64,000 nt of DNA, taken from JBBDXI01 sp040902425 (lineage in GTDB: Bacteria > Planctomycetota > Phycisphaerae > Phycisphaerales > UBA1924). The position numbers and the translations under genes were made by a program. A model generated the notes under the pieces. That model was not told the origin of the DNA and searched no databases. It worked only from the letters and a program-made list of their open reading frames with translations. The stretch's first letter is position 1, and the number at the start of each line of letters is the position of its first letter. Below are positions 40,323 through 48,494 of this stretch, piece by piece. The DNA lies in assembly GCA_040902425.1 (NCBI GenBank), contig JBBDXI010000077.1:36437-100436 (forward strand), written 5' to 3'.

Positions 40323-40811
40323 TCAGGACCCGAGCAGACCGTGATCCTCGATGTACCGGGACATCAGCAGGTACGTGTTCTCCGAATATTCTGCGTCCAG
40401 CCAACCGTCATCGAGCCGATCCCAGTCCGGTTCTCCGACGAGCTCCATCAACCGACCCGACAGCCATTCGTCCGACGAGTGATCCATGCCGGGTTCTCGC
40501 CGCTCGGCCTCCGCTACGACCGCGGCTGCGTTCCGTGCGACCGCCTCATGTAGCGGAGCGCCGATCTCGTGGTAGCCATGCACCGCAAGGCGTACGGCCC
40601 ACCCGGCGCGGTTGTAGTACACGCTGGGCCATCCGCCGTTGAACTCGAGTCCCTGCACAATCCGGATGGCGAAGAGGCACGGCATGATCGACCCATCGAG
40701 CCAGGGGCCTTTGCCGCGTTCGCTCTCAGGATAGCGTGAGTCCCACCTCTTCTCGAAACTATCGAGAATGGCGAAGGCCCTGTCGTTCCCCGCCTCCGAC
40801 CCCTCCGTCAT
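40323..40811 (-). CDS. DUF4375 (DMP19-like) family protein
   Basis: The 162-residue acidic protein has the DUF4375-like pattern: GWPSVYYNRAGWAVRLAVHGYHEIGAPLHEAVARNA with the final DDGWLDAEYSENTYLLMSRYIEDH. Some DMP19-like proteins mimic DNA charge. Function here is unknown and it has no signal peptide. Base composition is visibly less GC-rich than its neighbours, which suggests relatively recent acquisition. The ATG overlaps the stop of the histidine phosphatase gene (ATGA), so it is nonetheless in an operon with it. Confidence 0.75.
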   Translation of the reverse strand: MTEGSEAGNDRAFAILDSFEKRWDSRYPESERGKGPWLDGSIMPCLFAIRIVQGLEFNGGWPSVYYNRAGWAVRLAVHGYHEIGAPLHEAVARNAAAVVAEAERREPGMDHSSDEWLSGRLMELVGEPDWDRLDDGWLDAEYSENTYLLMSRYIEDHGLLGS

Positions 40812-41365
40812 GGCTTCGCCTCCGGCGGGTACCCGGCGCGGATCAACTGCTTCGTCCCGTCCGCCCGCAGGGTGGCCACGTACACGCGCCCGAACTCCGT
40901 GTCCGGCATCGGCGGCTCATCCCAGCCGAGCGCCCGGAGCAGCGGCGGGATGGTGTTCGAGTGCGCCACCACCAGCACCGCCCTGCCCGCGCCCTCCGAA
41001 CGGATGCGCTCCACCGCCTGCGCCGGCGAGAGCGTGCGCGCCAGCTCGTGCCGCTGCTCCGGCGCCAGCTTCAGCCGATCGGCGACGGCGGCCCCGGTCT
41101 GACGCGTCCGCTTGTAGGTAGTCGTGTACACGGCCGAGACGCCGGAGTCCCGCAGCGCCTCGGCCAGGCTCGCCGCCCGCCGGCGCCCCGCCGGGCTCAG
41201 GTCCGGGTCCTCCGACTCGTCCACCTTCTCCGCGTGGCGGACCAGGATGATCGTCACATCACCCGCCCCGCCGCCACCGCCGCCGGACCCCGCAAGACCG
41301 ATCGATGCCGCGGCAACGAGGACCGCCACGAGTGCCGCCGCCATCCACCACAATCTGCCCGCCAT
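40808..41365 (-). CDS. secreted or membrane-anchored histidine phosphatase (SixA/phosphoglycerate-mutase-like)
   Basis: The 185-residue protein has an N-terminal signal or anchor (MAGRLWWMAAALVAVLVAAASIGLAG) and a Gly-rich linker. It then has the catalytic LVRHAEKVDESEDPDLSPAGRRRAASLAE, YTTTYKRTRQTG and VLVVAHSNTIPPLL with the second histidine. The His of LVRHAEK forms the phosphohistidine. The short form is closest to SixA-like phosphatases, but the substrate in an extracytoplasmic location is unknown. Its start lies 39 bases upstream of the exchanger gene's stop, on the same strand, and it overlaps the DUF4375 gene by ATGA. Confidence 0.82.
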   Translation of the reverse strand: MAGRLWWMAAALVAVLVAAASIGLAGSGGGGGGAGDVTIILVRHAEKVDESEDPDLSPAGRRRAASLAEALRDSGVSAVYTTTYKRTRQTGAAVADRLKLAPEQRHELARTLSPAQAVERIRSEGAGRAVLVVAHSNTIPPLLRALGWDEPPMPDTEFGRVYVATLRADGTKQLIRAGYPPEAKP

Positions 41366-41404
41366 AGTCAGGCTCCTGCGCCGCGGCCCACCCCCCCCGC
41401 AGGC

Positions 41405-42379
41405 TCACCGCGACGCGATCCACGCGAGGATTCCCAGGAACACAACGTAGGACACCATCAGCAGCGACCCCTCCAGCCGCGAGACTGTCTTCCCGAATGT
41501 CCGGCTGATCGGCACCAGCGCCACCGCCAGCACGCCCATGTACGCCAGCGGCAGCACCAGCGAGCGGTCCACGGTCGGGGGCGAGATCAGCCCCGTGATC
41601 CCGAGGATCGCCCCCGCGTTGAACAGGCACGAGCCGATCGCGTTCCCCATCGCCAGGTCCGTCTGCCGCCGCCACACCGCCGTCGTCCCGGTCACCATCT
41701 CCGGCAGCGTCGTCCCCAGCGCGACGATCGTCACCCCCACCACCGCCGCGGGGATGCCCAGCCCCAGGGCGATCCCCGATGCCCCGTCGCTCGCCAGCCA
41801 GCCCCCCAGCGAAAGCAGCACGACGCCCCCCGCGAAGCACGTCCCGATCATCACCCACCCCATCGGCCGCCGGTCCATCGTGGGGTCGGGCCCGATCGTG
41901 TCCGCCGCCCGCGGCGTGCGGGCCCGGCCGCTCTGGCGCAGCGCCGCCGCCACCGTCCAGGCGCTGTAGACGCCGAACACGGCCAGCATCAGGGCCGCCT
42001 CCCACCGGCCCAGCCGCGTCAGCAGGCCCAAGCCCGCCAGCGGGGCCAGGATGGCCGCGTTCAGCCAGATCTCCACCTTGATGAGCCGCTCCTGCACCAC
42101 CAGAGGGCGGATCAGGGCGCACATCCCCAGCACCAGGGCCATGTTGCAGATGTTCGCCCCCACCACGTTGCCCAGGGCCAGCTGCCCGCGCCCCTTGAAC
42201 GCCGAGATCAGGTTCAGCGCCAGTTCCGGGGCGGAGGTCCCCCACGCCACCAGCGTCAGCCCGACCACCAGCGGCGAGACCTCCAGCCGGCGTGCCGTGT
42301 CCACCGACGCGGCCACGAGCAGCCGCCCGCCGATCAGCAGGGCCACCAGGCCGCCGAAGAACTGAAGGGAGTGGGTCAT
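41405..42379 (-). CDS. sodium/calcium exchanger family (CaCA) transporter
   Basis: The 324-residue membrane protein has about ten hydrophobic segments and the duplicated alpha repeats of the CaCA superfamily: VVGLTLVAWGTSAPELALNL near residue 38 and VVGVTIVALGTTLPEMVTGT in the second half, with GNVVGANICNMALVLG and GNAIGSCLFNAGAILG after each. The acidic residues in GTSAPE and GTTLPE coordinate the cation. It should exchange Ca2+ for Na+ or H+ across the inner membrane. A cytoplasmic loop rich in Arg and Asp lies near residue 155. ATG 42379 is chosen before the first helix; a GTG one codon upstream is possible. TACCAT lies 13 bases upstream. Confidence 0.88.
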   Translation of the reverse strand: MTHSLQFFGGLVALLIGGRLLVAASVDTARRLEVSPLVVGLTLVAWGTSAPELALNLISAFKGRGQLALGNVVGANICNMALVLGMCALIRPLVVQERLIKVEIWLNAAILAPLAGLGLLTRLGRWEAALMLAVFGVYSAWTVAAALRQSGRARTPRAADTIGPDPTMDRRPMGWVMIGTCFAGGVVLLSLGGWLASDGASGIALGLGIPAAVVGVTIVALGTTLPEMVTGTTAVWRRQTDLAMGNAIGSCLFNAGAILGITGLISPPTVDRSLVLPLAYMGVLAVALVPISRTFGKTVSRLEGSLLMVSYVVFLGILAWIASR

Positions 42380-42457
42380 CACCGCGGCGCCGATGGTACC
42401 GGCTGATGCCCCCCGGACGACTCTGGCCTCCGCCGCCCGGCCCCCGTGCCGGGCCGT

Positions 42458-42491
42458 TTGACATATTCCATTGTGAGAATATAATCCCCCG
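42458..42491 (+). promoter_or_regulatory. promoter and autoregulatory operator of the ArsR-type regulator gene
   Basis: TTGACA and TATAAT are separated by 16 bases, and TATAAT ends six bases before ATG 42492, so a leaderless mRNA is predicted. ATATTC (42463-42468) and GAATAT (42477-42482) form a perfect inverted repeat with an 8-base centre that covers the spacer and the start of the -10. This is the expected location for repression by the encoded ArsR-type protein. Confidence 0.75.
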
Positions 42492-42851
42492 ATGCCACGC
42501 CCCGCCGCCCCCGACGTCTTCGCCGCGATCGCCGAGCCGCGCCGGCGCGACCTCGTGGCCGCCCTCGCCGGCGCCGGGCCCCGCCCAGTGAACGACCTCG
42601 TCGCCGCCGTGCGCCTCCCGCAGCCGGCCGTCTCCAAGCACCTGGCGGTCCTCCGCGAGGCGGGCATCGTCTCCGTCCAGCGCCGCGGGCGCCAACGCCT
42701 GTACACGCTCAACGCCGAGGGCCTCAGGCCCATCCACGCCTGGGTGGGGCGCTTCGAGCGCTTCTGGGACCGCCACCTCGCGCGCATCCGCGCCCGCGCG
42801 GAGCGCCAGGCTCACCACCAACCCCCGACCCGACCAGCCAAGGAGAAATGA
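42492..42851 (+). CDS. ArsR family winged-helix transcriptional regulator
   Basis: The 119-residue protein has the ArsR-type winged helix: AIAEPRRRDLVAALAG, then the DNA-contacting VRLPQPAVSKHLAVLREAGIVSVQRRGRQRLYTL. The short C-terminal region (PIHAWVGRFERFWDRHL) contains an acidic/aromatic helix without Cys pairs, so it is of the metal-independent subtype that often controls an adjacent SRPBCC gene. It most likely represses its own operon through the palindrome over its promoter. The stop overlaps the SRPBCC start by ATGA, indicating translational coupling. Confidence 0.88.
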   Translation: MPRPAAPDVFAAIAEPRRRDLVAALAGAGPRPVNDLVAAVRLPQPAVSKHLAVLREAGIVSVQRRGRQRLYTLNAEGLRPIHAWVGRFERFWDRHLARIRARAERQAHHQPPTRPAKEK

Positions 42852-43318
42852 CCATGCAGTCCACCGAGACCGATCAGGCCATCCGCACCCTCACCATCTG
42901 CCGCGAAATCGAGATCGCCGCGCCCCCCGAGGTCGCCTTCCAGGCCGTGCTCGACGAGCTCGGCCCGGGCAGCGAGATGCCCGACGGCACGCCCTTCCCC
43001 ATGAAGATCGAGCCGTGGCCCGGCGGCCGGTGGTTCCGCGACCTGGGGAACAGCACCGGCCACCTGTGGGGGCACGTGCAGGTCATCAAGCCCCCGGGCC
43101 TGCTTGAGATCTGCGGGCCGATGTTCATGTCCTATCCCGCGACCAACTTCGTCCAGTACCGGCTCATCCCCGAGGGCGGGAAGACCCGCCTCAAGCTCAC
43201 CCACAGGGCCATGGGCCAGATCCCCGCCGACGTGCAGGACGGGGCCGGCGAAGGATGGGAGCACGGCCTGCGCCGTGTCCGCGAAATCGCGGAGGGGCGG
43301 GCCGCTGGCCGAAGATAG
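42848..43318 (+). CDS. SRPBCC (AHSA1-like) ligand-binding protein
   Basis: The 156-residue protein has the SRPBCC/AHSA1 fold pattern: ICREIEIAAPPEVAFQAVLDE near the start, then PWPGGRWFRDLGNSTGHLWGHVQVIKPPGLLEI and YRLIPEGGKTRLKLTHRAMG, ending in a helix (GWEHGLRRVREIAEG). These cytosolic proteins have a hydrophobic cavity that binds small lipophilic ligands. ArsR-SRPBCC pairs are common and are thought to sense or handle a ligand. The ATG overlaps the regulator stop. The downstream DoxX and DUF1428 genes are probably in the same operon. Confidence 0.85.
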   Translation: MTMQSTETDQAIRTLTICREIEIAAPPEVAFQAVLDELGPGSEMPDGTPFPMKIEPWPGGRWFRDLGNSTGHLWGHVQVIKPPGLLEICGPMFMSYPATNFVQYRLIPEGGKTRLKLTHRAMGQIPADVQDGAGEGWEHGLRRVREIAEGRAAGRR

Positions 43319-43362
43319 ACCGGGAAGCCGGCCCGCAGGCGGCCCCCGCCCAAGGAGCGCGA

Positions 43363-43800
43363 ATGGACGCCACCCGCACCGAGATGCTTCGCTCAGCCGG
43401 CCTGCTCATCCTCCGCGTCGGCATCGGCGGCTACATGATGACCCACGGCTGGGGGAAGGTGCAGATGGTCCTCGCGGGGGAGTTCGACAAGTTCCCGGCC
43501 GACCCCATCGGAGTCGGGCCAAACGCCAGCCTCGTCCTCGCCGCCCTCGCCGAGTTCGTCTGCGCCGGCCTGGTGGTGATCGGCCTGGGGACGCGCTTCG
43601 CGGCCGCGCCCGTCGTCTTCACCATGGCCGTCGCCGCGTTCGTCGTCCACGGCAGCGACCCGCTGCTCGCCAGCGGGGGCCGCAGCAAGGAGCCGGCGCT
43701 GATCTTCATGATCGTGTTCCTGTCGCTGATCTTCACCGGCGCGGGCCGGTTGTCGCTCGACGCCCTCATCTGCGGCCGGCAGAAGAGGCCGACCGCCTGA
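43363..43800 (+). CDS. DoxX family membrane protein
   Basis: The 145-residue protein has four hydrophobic helices (about residues 11-30, 55-75, 81-98 and 109-128). It has the DoxX signature GLLILRVGIGGYMMTHGWGKVQ near the start, then LAALAEFVCAGLVVIGLGTRFAA. DoxX proteins are small inner-membrane proteins often cotranscribed with redox or detoxification genes. The specific role is unknown. ATG 43363 has AAGGAG five bases upstream. It is 44 bases after the SRPBCC gene and likely part of the ArsR-led operon. Confidence 0.88.
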   Translation: MDATRTEMLRSAGLLILRVGIGGYMMTHGWGKVQMVLAGEFDKFPADPIGVGPNASLVLAALAEFVCAGLVVIGLGTRFAAAPVVFTMAVAAFVVHGSDPLLASGGRSKEPALIFMIVFLSLIFTGAGRLSLDALICGRQKRPTA

Positions 43801-43851
43801 CCCGGCCCGATCCGGCGACGTTCGCCGCAGGGACGAAAGGGAGAGACGCGC

Positions 43852-44211
43852 ATGCCGTACGCCGACGGGTTTGTCATCCCCGTGCCGAAGAAAAACCTCG
43901 CCGCCTACACGCGGATGTCGAAGCGCGCGGGCAGGGTGTGGATGGACCACGGGGCGCTGGAGTACCGCGAGTGCGCCGGGGATGACCTGGACGTCAAGAT
44001 GGGGACGACCTTCCCGCGTCAGCTCAAGGCCCGGACTGGCGAGACGGTGGTCTTCTCGTGGATCCTCTACAGGAACCGCGCCCACCGCGACCGCGTGAAC
44101 GCGAAGGTCATGAAGGACCCCCGCCTGGCGAAGATGATGGACACCAAGGGCATGCCCTTCGACGTGAAGCGGATGCTCTACGGAGGGTTCAAGGTTATCG
44201 TGGACCTCTAG
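43852..44211 (+). CDS. DUF1428 family protein
   Basis: The 119-residue protein matches DUF1428 throughout: YADGFVIPVPKKNLAAYTRMS at the start, GALEYRECAGDDLD, ETVVFSWILYRNRAHRDRVNAKVMKDPRL in the middle and MPFDVKRMLYGGFKVIVDL at the end. It is a ferredoxin-fold, YciI-like cytosolic protein of unknown activity. GGGAGAG lies seven bases before the ATG. The gene is the last of the ArsR-SRPBCC-DoxX set, 51 bases downstream of DoxX, and such sets commonly include a DUF1428 gene. Confidence 0.85.
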   Translation: MPYADGFVIPVPKKNLAAYTRMSKRAGRVWMDHGALEYRECAGDDLDVKMGTTFPRQLKARTGETVVFSWILYRNRAHRDRVNAKVMKDPRLAKMMDTKGMPFDVKRMLYGGFKVIVDL

Positions 44212-44252
44212 GAGTTCTGGCACCGCGCCCGACTGCGCGTGCGGCGGGGCAG

Positions 44253-45119
44253 TCAGGACCCGCCGCGCCGGAACTTCGCGGCCTTCGCCCGCTGCTCCGG
44301 GGTCAGCACATCCATCACGCGTTTCTGCGTCGCGGCCGCCGCGTCGGACGCTCCCCCGGGACCCACGCTGCGACGCCCCGCCTCGGCGGCGGCGCGCGTG
44401 ATGTCGCGGATCGTCTTCTCCTGCTCCGGCGTCGCCTCCACCGCCCTGAGAAACGCCTCCATGTGCTCGCGGCGCTCCTCGACCACCGCCCGCAGGGCGC
44501 GCGCCATCTCGCGGAGGAGCAGGTTGAGCTCCACCCGTTCCGCGGCCCGCGCGGGGTTGCCCACGGCCCGCGGCCCCCGATCACGGGAACGGTCCCCCTC
44601 ACCCTCGGCGGTAGCGGCCGCGTTGTACTCGGCCACGAGTCGCCGGAACTCACCCCTCTCTGCCTCCGGCAGCGCGGCGGCGACCCGGTCTCCCAGGGGC
44701 GGAGTGAGGAGCCCGGCGGCCGCGGGGCGGAACCCGCGGATCAGGCCCCCGAGCTCACTCGGCGCGGCCCCGCCCTGGCGGGCGGCCTGCACGCGGATGA
44801 ACAGGTCCCATTCCCGCTCGAGGAGCGCCGACACCTGCGCACGGCGCGCGACAAGCACCTCCTCGATGGCGGCCCGTTGCTCCGCCGTCAGCTCCAGCAT
44901 CGCGATCGCCGCCTCCTCCGGGCGCGTATCCAGCCGCTCGAGCCTCCCGGACATGTCCCGTTTCACGAGCGTCGGGGCCCGGGGGGCCTCGACCACCTTC
45001 GGACCCCGGAGCACATCCGGCGCGGGCCGCTCATGAACGGTCGGCTCCTGGGCGGCGGCGCCCGCGCCGGCGAGACCAACGACGCACACACAGAGAGCGC
45101 GGGCACTTGGGGTGATCAT
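44253..45119 (-). CDS. secreted Spy/CpxP-like helical protein
   Basis: The 288-residue protein has a signal peptide (LCVCVVGLAGAGAAAQ, cut near residue 24) and is mostly helical and charged. Two LTxEQR motifs (LELTAEQRAAIEEVLVARR near residue 75 and VLTPEQRAKAAKFRR at the end) resemble the LTxxQ repeats of periplasmic Spy/CpxP-like chaperones. It may bind unfolded proteins or metal in the periplasm; the match is weak. ATG 45119 is used because it gives the signal peptide and has GAGGAG six bases upstream. It is the last of three minus-strand genes that encode exported proteins. Confidence 0.65.
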   Translation of the reverse strand: MITPSARALCVCVVGLAGAGAAAQEPTVHERPAPDVLRGPKVVEAPRAPTLVKRDMSGRLERLDTRPEEAAIAMLELTAEQRAAIEEVLVARRAQVSALLEREWDLFIRVQAARQGGAAPSELGGLIRGFRPAAAGLLTPPLGDRVAAALPEAERGEFRRLVAEYNAAATAEGEGDRSRDRGPRAVGNPARAAERVELNLLLREMARALRAVVEERREHMEAFLRAVEATPEQEKTIRDITRAAAEAGRRSVGPGGASDAAAATQKRVMDVLTPEQRAKAAKFRRGGS

Positions 45120-45215
45120 CGGTGGCTCCTCGGGTCGCGTCGGCGCGCCCACTGGTGAGACGCACGTCCGCCGCCGGTATTGCACGCACCGCGCGCTCCC
45201 GCCCGTGCTGGACCT

Positions 45216-48200
45216 CTAGGGGCACCCCGCCGCGTACCGCTGCAGGAAGCACGAGAAGTCCGCCACGTTCAGCACCGGCGCGGTTGTCGAGCCGTCGCAG
45301 TTCGCGTACGGGTCCCCGGCCGCGTACCGCTGCAGAAAGCACGAGAAATCGGCGACGTTCAGCGCCGGCGCGACGGTCGAGCTGTCGCAGTTCGCGTAGC
45401 AGGCCGCGCCCCCCGGCTGGATGGTGAACGTGCGGTCCGCGCCCGAGGACGAGTTCTGTCCGCGCCGGTCGCGGGCGATCACCCGAACGCGGGTCGTGGT
45501 GTTCGCCGTCACGTTCGGGGGCAACACCCAGGTGTAGCCCCGGGCGGTCGCCGGCAGGTCCTCCGTCAGCAACCGCCAGTACTTCCCGCCGTCGAGCGAG
45601 TACTGGATGTCGAACGCGTACAGGCCCTCGGCCGCCGAGGCCGTCCAGGTGATCGGGACGCTCCCGGCGTAGCTCGCCCCGCTCGCCGGCGTCTGCACGG
45701 CCATCTGCGGCGCCACGAGCCCCAGGCGCGGGTCGGGCCGGATCGTGAAGTAGTCGCTCCCGATCACGTACTTCTGGTCGTTGGCGTTGTTGTAGAAGTA
45801 CACGACATAGCGGGCCGTGTCGGTGCTGACGAAGGGCAGCAGCCCCAGCTCCCCCGCAGCGTACTGGCCGTCGCTCTCCAGATAGATCTGCTTCTCCGCC
45901 GTCCCGAAGTTCACGCTCCCGCTGTAGGTCGGCGCCGGGCTCGGATCGACGCCGGCCCGCAGCGTCTGCGTCGGCGCCGGCGAGGTGATCGTCACGTTCC
46001 CGGTAATCCGCTCGGTCGTGATCATGCAGGCCGTGTGGTCCCAGCCCACCTGGCCGCCGTTGTCCGTCGCCTCGATGCGCAGGAACTGCTGCCCGCTCCC
46101 CGCGGCGAACGGCACGCCGGGGATGGTGATCTCCCAGCTCCGCGCCGTCGCCGGGATGTTGTCGGCCAGCACCTGGAACCCCGTCGGGTAGCCCCCGTCA
46201 GGGTTGAGCAAGATCCGCTGCGAGGCGATCGAGCCGTCATCCGTCGCCGTCCAGCTCACGATGTACTTCTGCCCCGGCTCGAAGTAGAAGTCCGGGGTGA
46301 CGAACCGCCACCAGTCGCGGCCGGGGTCCTGCATGCGGACCACCGGCGGGTGGTCGGTGTAGTCCGGGCGGCTCGTGAGGAACGGGAAGATGCTGACGCC
46401 GCCCGCGCCCGGCCCGACGATCGGGTCCCCCGTGCCGCCCGGGTTCTGAGGGTGCTGAGGCCCGCTGGCGGCGCCCCACCAGACGAGGTTGGCCTGCGAT
46501 TGCGAGCCGAACTCGAAGGCATCGATCGCCGCGGTGTTGCCCTCGAACGAGTTGGGGTTGGTGAAGTGCAGCAGGTTGAGCCCGGAGGTGTCGGTGACGC
46601 TCGCTCCGGTCTGGTTGTTCAGGAACCGCGTCTTGGCGATGTGGAGGTTGCCGTAGCTGTTCGCGTTCGCCCCCGTCGAGTTGTTCTGGAGGATGCAGCT
46701 CTCCAGGTAGAGGGCGGGCGCATCGGCCACGTGCGCCCCGAAGACGGCGTTGCGGATGGTGCAGTGTTCCAGCTTCAGCGACTCGCTGCTGTGCTGGTGG
46801 CTGAACCCCTGCCACGAGCCGCCGTTCACGCCGGCGAGCGTGATGGGGGCGCTCGGCAGGCCCTCGAGGTTGAACCATCCGGTGGAGACCGCCAGCATCC
46901 ACGCGTCGGGCAGGCCCAGCGCCGTCACGCCCGGATCGATGGTGCAGCGGGCGCCGTCGCCGATCGCTCCCGAGATGTGATACGGGATTCCGACGTTGGC
47001 CCAGCGGGAGAGCCCGCCGGTCCCCGTGGCCAGCACCGCGTTCTGCGTGTTCCCCGTCGCGCCCACCACCGACCCCGGCAGCAGGCCCCCGTCAACCTCC
47101 AGCGGGTAGGTGTTCCCCTGCAGGGAGTTCGTCCCCAGCAGGTAGTTACCGCCCCCGAGGACCACGCCCGCCGGGCCGGCGATGTTGGAGGTCGGCACGG
47201 TCACGCCCGTGGCCGTCACCCCGCTGACGAGCAGCGGCTGCTGGGCCTCCTCACGCGAGATCACCAGCGGCTTGCCGCTCACGCTCACACCCCCGGTCAC
47301 ATCCGCGTACCCGCGGAGCAGCCACGCCAGCGTGTTGTCGAAGGTCGTGTCCTTCATCTGCACCAGGAAGTCCGCCAGCGTGAACATGCTGGAGGTGAAG
47401 GTGCACCGCTCCAGGCGGATATACCCCGGCGTGAACGCCCCGCCGCCGCTCGCCCCGTCCGAATACAGGTACGCGTCGCCGGGGAACGCGCAGTCGGTCA
47501 AGAGCACGGTGCAGCGAGAGAGGGGCCGCACCTGCCCATGGAACTCGGCGTGCCGAAGGTTCAACGTCCCGCCGGGGATGGTCACCGCCGGCGGGAAGTT
47601 GGTCGTCCCCGCGATCACGATCTTGCTGGGGTTCGTGCCCACGCCCTGGAGCGTCCCGGCGATCGCCAGCGTGTGCCCGCTGTCGATGTCCACCCGGACG
47701 CCCGGCTCGATGTTCACCGTCGCCCCGACGGGGATGGTGATGCTCTGGCAGAGCCGGTACGGCCCCCCCGCCGCCGTCCACGTCACGCTCTGCCCCGGAT
47801 TGGGCACCGGCGGCACGTTGCACGGCGGCGGCGGCGGCACCCCAACCGAGAGCGTGTCGATCCCCAGGTAGGCGGTGTATTCCCCGATGCCCGGCTGGTG
47901 GCCGGTGAACCGCAGGGCCAGCCGCCCGCCGCCGGGGACCGTCCCCTGGTACCGCGTCCAGCCCGAACTGGGCACCGGACTGGCGTTAATGAGGACCTGC
48001 GTGAAGTCCCCCACGCCCGTGGCGCCAGAGCCCGTGCCCGTCCCCCCAGTCGGCGAGTACCGGACCTCGAGCGTGCGCTCGTTCGGGGGGAGCGACCGCA
48101 GCCAGATCGTGAACCCATCGCCGGCGATCTGGTTCGGCACCGGCGGGAGGACCGCCCACGCGCTCATCTGGCCCCCGCTGACGACGTCGGTGCAGCCGCC

Positions 48201-48470
48201 ATCCACGCACAGGTACCCCGGGCCCGCGTGCGGGTTGAAGTAGATCGGGTTGGTGCCCGGGAGCGTCCCCGCGTAGTAGGCGTGCGACCCCAGCGGCTGG
48301 CTCTGGTTGCGGAACTGCCACCCGCGGTTCATCAGCGCCTGCGGGCCCGGCGTGCTCCAGCTCGCCTCGCCCAGGTCGTCAAAGGGCTCGGAGAACGAGG
48401 CCTGGCCCAGGGCCTGAGCGGGCAGGCCGGCGACGAGGGCCAGCGACAGGACGGCTGATCGGGACAGCAT
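45216..48470 (-). CDS. large secreted beta-helix protein with C-terminal GC-type dockerin-like pair
   Basis: The 1084-residue protein has a signal peptide (LSLALVAGLPAQALGQA). An N-terminal jelly-roll-like segment (about 25-210, with FTIWLRSLPPNERTLEVRYS) follows, of the kind called choice-of-anchor. A right-handed beta-helix comes next (about 240-680, e.g. LRHAEFHGQVRPLSRCTVLLTDCAF, LKLEHCTIRNAVFGAHV), then Ig-like domains (about 700-1010). The last 60 residues carry two modules NCDxST.AP.LNVADFSCFLQRYAAG ending GCP. Substrate-binding or surface polymer roles are likely but unproven. The gene starts 25 bases after the propeller gene stop on the same strand. The C-terminal pair is nearly identical to those of three other proteins in the window. 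Confidence 0.8.
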   Translation of the reverse strand: MLSRSAVLSLALVAGLPAQALGQASFSEPFDDLGEASWSTPGPQALMNRGWQFRNQSQPLGSHAYYAGTLPGTNPIYFNPHAGPGYLCVDGGCTDVVSGGQMSAWAVLPPVPNQIAGDGFTIWLRSLPPNERTLEVRYSPTGGTGTGSGATGVGDFTQVLINASPVPSSGWTRYQGTVPGGGRLALRFTGHQPGIGEYTAYLGIDTLSVGVPPPPPCNVPPVPNPGQSVTWTAAGGPYRLCQSITIPVGATVNIEPGVRVDIDSGHTLAIAGTLQGVGTNPSKIVIAGTTNFPPAVTIPGGTLNLRHAEFHGQVRPLSRCTVLLTDCAFPGDAYLYSDGASGGGAFTPGYIRLERCTFTSSMFTLADFLVQMKDTTFDNTLAWLLRGYADVTGGVSVSGKPLVISREEAQQPLLVSGVTATGVTVPTSNIAGPAGVVLGGGNYLLGTNSLQGNTYPLEVDGGLLPGSVVGATGNTQNAVLATGTGGLSRWANVGIPYHISGAIGDGARCTIDPGVTALGLPDAWMLAVSTGWFNLEGLPSAPITLAGVNGGSWQGFSHQHSSESLKLEHCTIRNAVFGAHVADAPALYLESCILQNNSTGANANSYGNLHIAKTRFLNNQTGASVTDTSGLNLLHFTNPNSFEGNTAAIDAFEFGSQSQANLVWWGAASGPQHPQNPGGTGDPIVGPGAGGVSIFPFLTSRPDYTDHPPVVRMQDPGRDWWRFVTPDFYFEPGQKYIVSWTATDDGSIASQRILLNPDGGYPTGFQVLADNIPATARSWEITIPGVPFAAGSGQQFLRIEATDNGGQVGWDHTACMITTERITGNVTITSPAPTQTLRAGVDPSPAPTYSGSVNFGTAEKQIYLESDGQYAAGELGLLPFVSTDTARYVVYFYNNANDQKYVIGSDYFTIRPDPRLGLVAPQMAVQTPASGASYAGSVPITWTASAAEGLYAFDIQYSLDGGKYWRLLTEDLPATARGYTWVLPPNVTANTTTRVRVIARDRRGQNSSSGADRTFTIQPGGAACYANCDSSTVAPALNVADFSCFLQRYAAGDPYANCDGSTTAPVLNVADFSCFLQRYAAGCP

Positions 48471-48494
48471 GGCGAATCTCCTGGGAACGGTCGG

